Assembly (NCBI RefSeq): GCF_030272615.1
Contig: NC_081413.1
Coordinates: 551,240,136-551,304,135, forward strand
Length of the DNA stretch: 64,000 bases
Source: Cryptomeria japonica
Lineage: Eukaryota; Streptophyta; Pinopsida; Cupressales; Cupressaceae
Reading direction: 5' to 3'
Shown piece after piece: positions 55,393 through 64,000 of this stretch. The stretch's first letter is position 1. Each line of letters starts with the position of its first letter. The notes beneath the pieces were generated by a model. That model was not told the origin of the DNA, did no database searches, and was given only the letters and a program-made list of their open reading frames with translations. The position numbers and the translations under genes were made by a program.

Positions 55393-56676
55393 TTAGGATA
55401 ACATTCTGCACACATGATTTAAACTTTCTACAACCTTCCGGAATCGGTTACAGATCACCAAAGAGGGGGTTCTAAAAATCTGCATGGAAAGTTCCCCCCA
55501 ATGCAAAAATTCCAAGTTACCAGATGAGGTTCCATCACCGGATTCAGGTGTAGAGCCATTTGCTGCAATAGAATCTTCCTTCTTCACCCACATCTTCTTG
55601 TGTTGATCTCTAATTTCATCTACTTTCACTTTCCCTTTCTCATCTGATTGGCGTTGATTCATCGGACCATTATTTCTTCTTCTACAATATTTTTTGATGT
55701 GTCCATATTTGTTGCACGCATGACAAACAATATTTCTCTTCATAGGTCTAAAGTTCATCTAGCTTGGTCTCATCCTGCATTGGTTAGAGATGTCCAAACA
55801 TTTCACATGCAAAACATCTCTTATTTTGAAATTTATTCATCATTCTGCACATGTTTGATTTGTGACCAAAATTGTTGCATTTAAAACATTGACCGGTAAA
55901 GGTAGGAACTTTGTTCATAATTTTATTCATCATTTCATTATTCATCCTACTTCTGCACTAATTTTCCATATGTCTGAATCTATTGCAAGTAAAACATCTA
56001 CCTTTGAATTTATAAGAATTAGATTGTCTTACCAGAGGACTCTTGCTCTTTTGGTGATTAGGTTTTGCATTGCTTTGTCCCAAACCAGAGGATTCTCCCT
56101 TCTCAAATCCAAGTCCTTTGGTATCCTTTCCATGTCTTTGTTTTTCTAGCATCTCATCAAGCCTTGTTGAGCTAGCATTGAATTTGTCTTTGTATTCATT
56201 TGCAGTAGCAAGTTCATCTCTTAAGGATATTATCTGTCTTTCAAGTTCTTGACCATCATTCCTTGATTGGATCATCTCAAGCTTCAACTGATCATTCTCA
56301 TAAGTCAAACTACAACATTCATATGATATGTCTTTCAATGATTGAGTCAATATTTCTTCATTATTCTTCTGGTCTTCAATCTCTTTAGTCAGTTTCATCA
56401 CAATGGATTGCATCTCATTCTTCAATACAACATTCTCTCTAGCAAGCTTTTCACGCTCATCAGATTTGTTTTGATTTTCCATGCTTTGTTCCTCTTTCTC
56501 TTTCAGTTTATCCATCAACTCTTTCCTCTTATCTCTAGAAGTGTTCACTTGCTCCTTCAATGTCTCAATGAAGTCTTCAGCCGCACTCAAGTTTCTTTTC
56601 AAAAACTTACTTCATTTCTTGTTGCATCTAGATCTTCAAGGGCCACATTGAGTTGTCTCTGCAAACCGGGGTCCAT
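55393..56676 (-). pseudogene. Gag-like coiled-coil protein with repeated CCHC knuckles
   Basis: ATG at 56676, 55 bases after the PBS, opens MDPGLQRQLNVALEDLDATR. After a one-base frameshift comes a long coiled coil (56602-56150), for example EREKLARENVVLKNEMQSIV. Knuckles follow: CFTCNRFRHMEN with the last Cys beyond a stop, CFKCNNFGHKSNMC, CFACEMFGHL and CHACNKYGHIKKYC at about 55700-55740. Coiled-coil plus CCHC repeats suit an RNA-binding particle protein. There is no capsid domain of the usual retrotrans_gag or UBN2 type before it, so it may be a reduced gag. Stops at 55958 and 55759. Confidence 0.6.
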
Positions 56677-56730
56677 TGATTCAATCTCTCGATCTTCCTC
56701 AAGTTGTTAGACTTCTTCGGAGGAACTAGG

Positions 56731-56743
56731 ATATGATACCAAT
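56731..56743 (-). other. PBS of array unit A
   Basis: On the minus strand the LTR end CCAACA is followed by ATTGGTATCATATC, a variant of the initiator-Met site TGGTATCAGAGC used by copia elements. Confidence 0.65.
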
Positions 56744-57878
56744 TGTTGGAATCAATGAACATTGAGAGGGGGGTGAATCAATAATCTGAGAGTTTTAACA
56801 TTGTTATACTAGTTTTTAAACCACCAGATGCATAAGAAAGAAATCAAAGTGTCAAAACATAAAGTAAACAACCATGCAACCATAACACCAAGATTTTTAC
56901 ATGGAAACCCAAATGGGAAAAACCATGGTGGGATTTGAACCCATAATATTATTCTACTATGGCTAGTGGGAAAACAATATTACATAAGGGGAATGCACTT
57001 GCATTCAGGCACACTTCCTAGAGCTTATTGCTCAAGTACAAAAAAAGGCTACAACCCCAGAGGAATATTCACTCCCTTAGAGCTGATTACAAAAGATTAC
57101 AATGAGAAATGAATTGGTAAATAGCATCTAAATATGTCAGGAATCAGTTCCAGTTAAGTGCAAATAATCTGTGGTCACTAATTTGCTTGTTTGCTCTGCT
57201 CTACTCAATGATGGGTCACTGGATCAACTTAAGTCAAGGTGTGCATGTCAAACTATGTGCAATCACTTCAAAATAGGTTATCACATTATCTACATACCAA
57301 AAATAATTATCCAAATCAGTCTTATATATCTGCACACACTAAAATTAGTCCCCTTCATGTCAACTTCATGAGATATGAAAATATGAAACGTGTAGCTGCA
57401 AGTCAGCTTCAATGCTTCACTAAATCATATGTTGGACCAAACTATATGACCACACACTTCCTATAGGTCTTGCCAATTACCTCGAATGCATTACCAATCA
57501 CCAGAATCTAATTGATGAATCTAGTTACATGTTACATCATCAAATATAACAAATACTGTTTTTGAGTTCTACCGGATACTAGATCTTCAAATAAGTGACA
57601 ATCAATATCAGATGGTGATTTAACATGATAATCAGCTCCAAATACTTTACCAATAAGTCTTGAATACTCAAATCAAAGACTGCATCACCAGGGGTGAAAA
57701 TACTTCCAAAACTGTACACTGGGCAAACCGATATCAACAAACCTTCTCAAGATAACCAGATAACCAAAGTTTCATACCGGATTAGATCCATCGACTAAGT
57801 TTCCATCAATGACAACTCTTATAGATCTATATATACACCAGGAATCACCATACATCACTGGAACATCAAATGCCAACA
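56744..57878 (-). repeat. Shared LTR of the tandem array
   Basis: 1135 bp, TGTTGGAATC...GCCAACA on the plus strand, matching 37425-38572. PBS and gag lie on its left, PPT (57880-57890) and copy B internal sequence on its right. Confidence 0.88.
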
Positions 57879-58157
57879 ATCTCCCCCTTTGGCATTGATG
57901 GTAACACAAGTGAAAAATGTCAAAAGTTGTAAAACACCAAAAAGATCTATATAATTAATCCTGACTGACTCCCCCCGAATTGCATACACCATTTTTCACT
58001 GCTCTCTCTCTCTTTGGCATCAATGGCAAAGGGCGGGAAACTGCCAAGATCTTATGTAAAAAACAATGAAAGAATGAATGTACTCTATTTACATAAACTT
58101 AAAGATGTCTGAGTAAGTCACCTTTAAGGAATCAAAATACTAGGTCCATCCTCTTAG
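57879..58157 (-). other. Copy B 3' non-coding end and PPT
   Basis: Matches 38573-38851 base for base over long runs ('TTTGGCATTGATGG', 'CACCATTTTTCACTGCTCTC', 'GTCTGAGTAAGTCACCTTTA'). Ends CTCTTAG, where the pol-less copia begins. Confidence 0.8.
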
Positions 58158-58160
58158 TAT

Positions 58161-58415
58161 TGTATTGTTTCTTCTACCTACCCACACCTATTTCCTACCT
58201 ACCCATGTTTCTTATTGAGCCACATGTCATGTTTGTGTGCTCACATATCCATATAGCCTTACCTATATAAGCAGGCTTATATTCATTGTATGTATCGCTT
58301 GATGATCCAGTTGATCGGTATTTTCATCTTGATAGAATACAGTTTATTTCTATCATATATTTTGTCTCTCTTATTTGTTCTTTCCATTGCCTCTTGATAT
58401 TGGCAAAATCTCACA
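58161..58415 (+). repeat. 5' LTR of pol-less copia
   Basis: TG...CA ends, core promoter TATATAAG at 58264-58271, and transcript-start-like ATTCATTGTATG downstream. No second copy in the window. Confidence 0.75.
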
Positions 58416-58428
58416 TGGTATCAGAGCC
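58416..58428 (+). other. PBS of pol-less copia
   Basis: TGGTATCAGAGCC, a full initiator-Met tRNA site with no mismatch to the plant consensus I know. Confidence 0.85.
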
Positions 58429-59251
58429 ATTAGAGTGTCATTGGTTTGCTAATTGAGAGAAATTTGATGCTATTTGGGGTTGTGTATTTTGGAGTTTTCT
58501 ATTGCAGGTTATTATTGAAGCTTGATGGGTCAAATATGAGGTTACCATTGGAATTAGGAGGTCCAAGAAAGTCAGTTTTGCCTTTTGTTTCATCAAAATC
58601 GGACTTCGGAGGGCAAATCTAGAGGCATTTGAAGTTTGCTGCTGCGGCAAAAATTTTCCAGAAATTATAATTTTGCAGGCATTTTTCAAATAGCGATATC
58701 TCACTCATCCGAACTCGTTTTTTCAAGCAATTTTTTTTGTTTTGGGGTAGAATTTCATGATATATACAATGGTGCGGGATTTTTTTGATTTTCGGATACA
58801 GGTTTTTCAGAAATCATGAAATCCCGGTTTTTACAACTTTGGAGGCTTCATTTGGGTTCATATGGACTCCTTTTCAGGTGCCATTTTTTTTTAAAGTGCA
58901 TATTTTTTCATCTACTTTCATAATCTGCCATCTGTTTGCAGTGATTTTAAGTAGAAATTGTACTTTCAATATTTGGCCATTTTTGGCATATTTGGTACTT
59001 GTATTTCGCTTGGATCTCAGTTTAGATCACTAGCAGTATTTTTTGAAGTCTCTTAGATCTCATTTTTTAGAAGTTGTAAATTGAAATCAGAAGTCCACTT
59101 TGCCTTGTTTTGCAAATGGCCCATTGTATATGCACTAAGTATAAAGTGCCAAAATCACCATTTTGGTGGGGGTTTCTTGATTGAGTATTTTGGGGGGGTG
59201 TCTTGTGTGATTGTGTCTCTCTCTATCTTGTGTTTTTTCATTGTTGGTGCT

Positions 59252-61228
59252 ATGGGTTCTTCTAAATTTCCACTTTTAACTCCTCATAATTATGCATCAT
59301 GGAAAATTAAGGCATGGAGTAAACTAATGGAAAAAGGACTCATTCATTATGTAAATGAAACTATAACAGCACCACCTGATCCTAATTCTCAAATTGAATG
59401 GCTTACTAAGAGTTTTATGGCACTTGGAACTCTTAGAAAGTATGTATCATATGACCTCATTTTTCACATTGATAAGTGTACAACAATTAAAAAGGCTTGG
59501 GATATTTTTAAGAAATTGTATGGTGAAGTTGATGAGATTAAGGGCTATAAGCTTGATAGTGAACTCACAACTTTGGATCCCAAGGATTTTGATATAATCC
59601 AAGATTATGTCACAAAAGCAACTAAGTTAAGAGCAAAGCTAAAAGATTGTGGAATTGACAAAAAGGATGCTCAATTGGTTTATAACTTGTTGGACAAGCT
59701 TCCTTCAGAGTATGCAGCCTTTGTATCTAGCTTTCACACCCATAGGTTAGCTCAAGGTTCCTCATACACTTCTCCCTCATTTGATTCATTCACGGAGATG
59801 TTGATACTTGAGCAATCTAAGTTGACCACGATGAGGATTCTCAAATCTTCAAAGTCACAAACTTTGGTGGCTAACAAAGGGAATCAAAAGCAACCTAAGT
59901 CTAAACCACAACAAGATGGAGCACAATCTTCCTCTCCACAACAAGGTGATTCACCATTCTCACCTAAGAGGAAATCATATAAGGACAATCTTTTTTGTGG
60001 ATATTGCAAGAAGTCAGGACATGATGAACATCATTGTTATAAGAAGGATATTGATGAGTTGAAGAATATTCTTGAGAAGAATAGAATCAACCTACCTTCT
60101 AGAATGTCTACATCGGCTTCTTCCAAGGATAAAGGAAAGGATCACTCTTTTGGGACAAATAAAGGAAAGGGACAAGCTCTTTGTGCTGCTACAAGTCATG
60201 ATTCAGGGAGATGGCTTCTAGATTCAGGGGCTTCTCATCATATGGCATCTTCGCAGTCTATGTTTTCTACATTTGAGCCTTGCCACATGCCACAGATTTT
60301 GATGGGAAATCATACATACATGGATGTGATTGGGAAAGGATCTATTGCCATTGGGGATAACTCCTTCAATGATGTGTTGTGTGTACCCCACTTGACAAAT
60401 AATCTTCTTTCCATCTATCAAATCACACATGGGGCAACTAAGAAAATTGTGGAGTTCACACCTGATTCAGTTATCATTAGAGACTTGGAGAGTGGAGCTA
60501 TCATTGCGACTGGGGCGGTTGATCATTCATCTCGGTTGTACTCTTTTTCAGATTTTGGTCCTATTGATGAGGTTGATTCTACCTATGTTGATGATTCGGA
60601 TTTTGAGGAGAACTTTGGGCATTTGAACTTGGGGATTCTCACATGTGACCCCGTTCTTGACCCTTGCATTTCATCTCCTTCTATTGATATCACACCACCT
60701 ATTGCACCTGATGATTCAGCTAGTGCGACAGTTTTGCCTTCTTATCATTCAGTGCAGCAGGATATTTCATGTCTTCCAGCTTCAGTTGATTGGGATGCCT
60801 ACTTGACAGACATTGCAGGTTTGTTTGTGGACTCCTACATTGCAGATTTGGGAGACACCATTGATGACATTCATCTTCTCTTTAATGAAGATGATCCTTC
60901 TTTGATTGTTGCGAGGGATCACTCTAACCCTCTTGTGCATTCTCTACATGATCAATCTTTAGAGGTTGACATGATTGTGGATACTTTTGTACAACACTTG
61001 GAGGAGGTCTCTTTATCTTTTGAGGAGACATATGAGTCTTTGGACATTGTTCTACATTCATCTCCACTAGATCTTGGAGTGTCTTTGTCAGCAGTGTGGC
61101 GCAATTTACCACCTTTGGAGGGGGTAAACTTCAGCATCGATATGGGGACACTTGAGCAGTTTTCAGAGATTCCTTTCATCATGAGTATTTTTCCTACATC
61201 TTCCTTTCATGGTTGTCAAAAGAATTAA
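59252..61228 (+). CDS. Gag-protease protein with acidic C-terminal tail
   Basis: The only long intact element ORF in the window. I prefer ATG 59252 (MGSSKFPLLTPHNYASWKIK), the usual gag opening, over the upstream ATG 59081, whose first 57 residues are hydrophobic and unlike gag. Residues 1-210 form a UBN2-type gag (HNYASWK, TTIKKAWDIFKKLYGE, LLDKLPSEYAAFVSSF). The knuckle CGYCKKSGHDEHHC is near residue 249 and the protease loop WLLDSGASHHMAS near 322. A pre-integrase start (GHLNLGIL) is near 455, after which the protein switches to an Asp/Ser/Leu-rich tail of about 190 residues (for example DTIDDIHLLFNEDD, FVQHLEEVSLSFEETYESLD). The stop codon lies in flanking DNA. Could supply particles but not reverse transcription. 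Confidence 0.8.
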   Translation: MGSSKFPLLTPHNYASWKIKAWSKLMEKGLIHYVNETITAPPDPNSQIEWLTKSFMALGTLRKYVSYDLIFHIDKCTTIKKAWDIFKKLYGEVDEIKGYKLDSELTTLDPKDFDIIQDYVTKATKLRAKLKDCGIDKKDAQLVYNLLDKLPSEYAAFVSSFHTHRLAQGSSYTSPSFDSFTEMLILEQSKLTTMRILKSSKSQTLVANKGNQKQPKSKPQQDGAQSSSPQQGDSPFSPKRKSYKDNLFCGYCKKSGHDEHHCYKKDIDELKNILEKNRINLPSRMSTSASSKDKGKDHSFGTNKGKGQALCAATSHDSGRWLLDSGASHHMASSQSMFSTFEPCHMPQILMGNHTYMDVIGKGSIAIGDNSFNDVLCVPHLTNNLLSIYQITHGATKKIVEFTPDSVIIRDLESGAIIATGAVDHSSRLYSFSDFGPIDEVDSTYVDDSDFEENFGHLNLGILTCDPVLDPCISSPSIDITPPIAPDDSASATVLPSYHSVQQDISCLPASVDWDAYLTDIAGLFVDSYIADLGDTIDDIHLLFNEDDPSLIVARDHSNPLVHSLHDQSLEVDMIVDTFVQHLEEVSLSFEETYESLDIVLHSSPLDLGVSLSAVWRNLPPLEGVNFSIDMGTLEQFSEIPFIMSIFPTSSFHGCQKN

Positions 61229-63765
61229 ATTGAGTATTTATAGTATTCAACATATTCCTTAAGTTACTAGATGGAGAAACACAAGAATCTTGAGCAAAAT
61301 TTGGTAGAATTTTCTACAAAATTTCAGTGGCATAAGAGAACTTCTCTGTCCACAGATTGAGATTTCAAGAGATCTTCGCTTGCCTTAATTGAGTCTGTGT
61401 AGAAATTTCCAACACCTGGAGAGGTGACAGAGTCCTTAGATCAAGCGGACTATGTGAAAAGTCATCATCAAGAATAATCTGCTTACCTTTGTCAGAGACA
61501 GTGGTTGCAGTCATGGTCACCAGAGCTCTCTGTTTGGGCTCATCACTCTTCTCCATTTCCTTTTCAATTCCAGCACTCGCTCTTTTCACTTTTGGCTACC
61601 TCCTTGGCTATCATTTCTGCAATTACTTCTATCTAAGGAGGATCCTAAGTAGCTTCACCAGAGATATTTCCTAGTACATCATCAAAGGGTGCTTCTATAG
61701 GTACCTGCTCAGTCTCCTCAGAAGGTGGTTGATCCATCTGACCACTGGACACTTCTGTATGTAGTTTCGGGATGGAAGTATCTTATGGAATGTGTTCTTC
61801 CGGTTGGGTGTCCACCTCTTTGTTTACCCCAAGCTCTCTCGAAAATTATCTCATTGTCTATTCAGTTTCCTTGGCCACCTCATCAATTTTCCCAAGCATT
61901 ATTCTATTTACTCTCTTCTTGCTTTAGAATTTCTCCTTAGCCAATTTCAATAATCTATCAATTTCATCTTTAGAAATAATTGAACAAACATTTACCAGTT
62001 CATAGTCCTACATTTCTTTATCTTTCTGACAGGTAGCATTTCTCCGGGCATCCAAAATATCATACAACTCTTTAGGTAACTCAGAAGATAACTTAATTAT
62101 TGCCCTACTAAATTTATTCATATAGTGTGCAACTACCTCTTCAACTTCCCTTCTCTCATTATCACCAGCATTTTTATAATATACAGCTAAATTATTTAAA
62201 TTACCATCCTTCATTACCTCATTCTTGACATCATCTAAGGTTTTGGGAGGAATAATTGTACATGAACCTTTGATCTTACCGAATTCCAAGGCCTCATCCA
62301 ATTCTGATTTTTGTTTCCGGCTTTTAGGCTTTCCGGATGATTCACCCTGGATTCTATTCTTCTTGGAAGGTGGAGCATCACTAGATGGCTTTCTTACAAC
62401 TCGAGCATAAGTAGTTGTCTTCTTGACTTTCCCAACCTCCTCATCCGATTCAATCTCCTCCTCGACTGCAACAAATTTTCTTGTGGATTTCTCCTTCTTC
62501 CTCTTATCAATTCGACTAGTAGATATTGTTGGTTTGGGTTTCGGTGGAGGTACCAGTTTCTTTACTTTGGAGGTAGGAGAAGATCTACTAGGCTTGGGCT
62601 TTTTAGGCACAGTTGCCGGATTGACTACATCTTCTTCCCTCAAAATTCTTTGAGCTCTTTCCCTCTGCACAACCTCTTTTGTCAATCCTATCTGCTCAAC
62701 AACAACCTCTACTTCTTTCTGGATCTTCCTTTTCCTTGTCGGTTCAAAGAACTGTTGGTGCAAGATTAAGTCCTTTTCCCTAAAGGTACCAAATGTTGGT
62801 TCCTTTCCATCCACTAGCTGACTCAACATGTGTTGAGCATATGCATCAAGAGTGATAGCATCAGCTTCATATCCCATAGGAAAAATCCATATAGTCCTTG
62901 GCTCGACTACTTCCATTAGGCATTGATCCTTATCAACCATGAAGCAAATGGTTTTCTCATACTTCCACACTATTTCGTTTGGAATTATTTCCCTGTTCTT
63001 CATAGTGGCTTGAAGGTTTTTAAAATATCCCCACAAGGCTGATATTCTCATTGTGTTGTCACTGATTGCCATTATGCCTTCCTTGATCTACATGGCCATC
63101 GGTTTATCATAGGCCCATTGGACCTTTCCTTGTATATTGGGGATCTCATTCATGAAGTATAAGACCAAACAAATAATAAGAGAACCAAATTTGAATGTAT
63201 GTTTTTTATTATGTTTTATTTTCTTTAGATTACTCATTAATTCATTGAGAAAGACTATACACAAGTTGTACCTTTTATCCTCTTTCAACATCTGATATGC
63301 AGAGTAGATTGATGTTCCAGAGACAAAATTTTGTCTGCTAGATTGATAGACTTTGTAGCCGACCACCATTGATGCAAATCTAACATCATGCTCCAGAATG
63401 TCACTTATAGTTATTTCTCTATTGTCAAATATTGAACTAATAGTGGCTATCACAGTGTTATTTTATATTTTCCTTGGGCTAGGTACTTCACTAGATGCGC
63501 TCAAACATGTCATGGCCTGAATTGTCTGTTTAATGATCTTATGTGGCTTATCGAACCACATGAATTCATCATGGATTCGACTGAGAATGTATTGGATCCA
63601 TTTCTTTTCATCAAAATTCAGAAAATGAACGAACTGAGAAAAACCCTTATTTTGCAAAATCTTATATTCCAGCTTAAGATTTCCCAAAGTTTCTGCCAAC
63701 TATTGATTGTACAAGGTTAGCATGTTTGCACTCCAAAGTTCTTCAAGATCACAGTGTATGTAAGA
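61216..63765 (-). pseudogene. Family X gene copy B
   Basis: Minus-strand frames 63699-63463, 63453-63088 and 63072-62008, in order with copy A: FSQFVHFLNFDEKKWIQYIL, WAYDKPMAMQ, the LP block RTIWIFPMGYEADAITLD (about 62870-62930), then VKKLVPPPKPKPTISTSR. The 354-codon run 63072-62008 reads straight through the position where hAT-2 interrupts copy A (DAPPSKKNRIQGESSGKP). The 5' end is truncated at 63765 inside the codons for EAYIH. The C-terminal end is cut by the copia at 61216. 61216-62007 retains broken coiled-coil sequence. Confidence 0.65.
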
Positions 63766-63941
63766 CCTTCTATCTTTGTATCACTTTGATTGAAATTAGA
63801 AATAGAACTAATAAAAGAAGATAACAAATGCATTTTAAAAATAGTAAACTACATTAAAGAAGCAATGCAGTAGTGAAGGAATGATAAAGAATTCTTTTGA
63901 AAATAATATAGAAGAAGTGTTCACATCGAGTTCACCAAAAT
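63766..63941 (-). other. Leader of a minus-strand gypsy-like element
   Basis: AT-rich. Next to the LTR start it reads, on the minus strand, TTTTGGTGAACTCGATGTGA, close to the TTTTGGTGAACCCGAGGTG leader of the outer element at 13734. Junction with copy B at about 63765. Confidence 0.45.
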
Positions 63942-64000
63942 GTAGAGGTGGGAATTTGTTACCTCTAAGATGATGAATCTCAGAGAACAAACTATTCACT
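63942..64000 (-). repeat. LTR start of the minus-strand gypsy-like element, cut by window end
   Basis: 'TGTAGAGGTGGGAATTTGTT' and following bases match 37274-37333 with about 10 percent difference. Continues beyond the window. Confidence 0.5.

Larger units (their letters stand above)
58161..61215 (+). mobile_element. Pol-less copia-type element with intact ORF, 3'-truncated
   Basis: A 255-bp LTR (58161-58415, TGTATTG...TCTCACA) with TATATAAG at 58264, then the PBS TGGTATCAGAGCC, an 836-bp leader, and a 658-codon ORF with gag, knuckle and protease but no integrase or RT. The 3' LTR is missing: at 61216 the sequence returns to family X copy B. Relative to copy A about 490 bp of the gene (38852-39350) are lost at this point, so the insertion was accompanied or followed by a deletion. 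Confidence 0.8.
37425..63765 (-). mobile_element. Tandem LTR-retroelement array carrying family X genes
   Basis: Structure on the minus strand, right to left: truncated internal copy B (63765 to 57879), LTR (57878-56744), PBS, CCHC gag-like ORF, family X gene copy A, PPT, LTR (38572-37425). The LTR at 56744 has PBS on one side and a PPT plus internal sequence on the other, so two units share it. No protease, integrase, RT or RNase H is seen. hAT-2 sits in copy A and a pol-less copia in copy B. Without these the first unit is about 7.4 kb between outer LTR ends. Confidence 0.75.

Noticed and set aside
56342-56710. Hydrophobic plus-strand ORF
   Set aside because: Antisense of the gag-like coiled coil.
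59081-59251. 57-residue hydrophobic N-terminal extension of the 658-codon ORF, possibly a signal peptide
   Set aside because: The gag homology starts at 59252; the extension is leader sequence that happens to be open.

Overview
The window looks like intergenic DNA from a plant with a very large, repeat-filled genome. The plant-type LTR retrotransposons (Tnt1-like copia, Ty3/gypsy), the AT-rich spacers and the heavy decay of almost every coding stretch fit a gymnosperm best. That placement is an inference; no single-copy host gene was found to confirm it. No rRNA, tRNA or CRISPR was seen. Almost everything is transposable element, nested several levels deep, and the nesting can be read from target-site duplications (TSDs).

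Layout. 1-5.4 kb: a decayed minus-strand gene leaving the left edge (family X below), hairpin-rich and tandemly duplicated spacer, a LINE RNase H scrap, and the 3' part of an old minus-strand ORF (motifs GKGEHDG, DNCASQF). That ORF is split at 5415/36831 by a pol-less Ty3-type element (5416-36825, TSD CACAT) and again at 37273 by an LTR that may belong to an element running past the right edge. Inside the first element are: a minus-strand Ty3/gypsy with full pol (6286-13409) in its left LTR; a 12.4-kb hAT-family DNA transposon (hAT-1, 15144-27507, TSD ATCACAAT) in its gag; and a Tnt1-like copia (31190-36213) near its 3' end, which itself holds a solo LTR of its own family.

From 37425 to 63765 lies a tandem LTR-internal-LTR-internal array of a minus-strand retroelement that has a CCHC coiled-coil gag-like ORF and, instead of pol, a large family X gene. 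Copy A of that gene is split by a second, related 13.1-kb hAT-family transposon (hAT-2, 40481-53551, TSD GGGTGGAG). Copy B is split by a pol-less copia with an intact 658-codon gag-protease-acidic tail ORF (58161-61215).

The most notable feature is family X, a plant-specific-looking protein family: a globular N-terminal half with a short conserved LP block, a charged or proline-rich middle, and a coiled-coil end. It recurs as a free copy at the left edge, as cargo on the + strand of hAT-1, as cargo on the - strand of hAT-2, and as the second gene of the LTR array. Two classes of mobile element therefore carry the same gene family. The two giant hAT elements also share TIRs, ATTCGCCA-type subterminal motifs, a TATA plus 5'UTR-intron layout and a BED/hAT transposase. 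All transposases and pols seen are broken, so the locus is most likely a graveyard; only the small copia ORF is intact.
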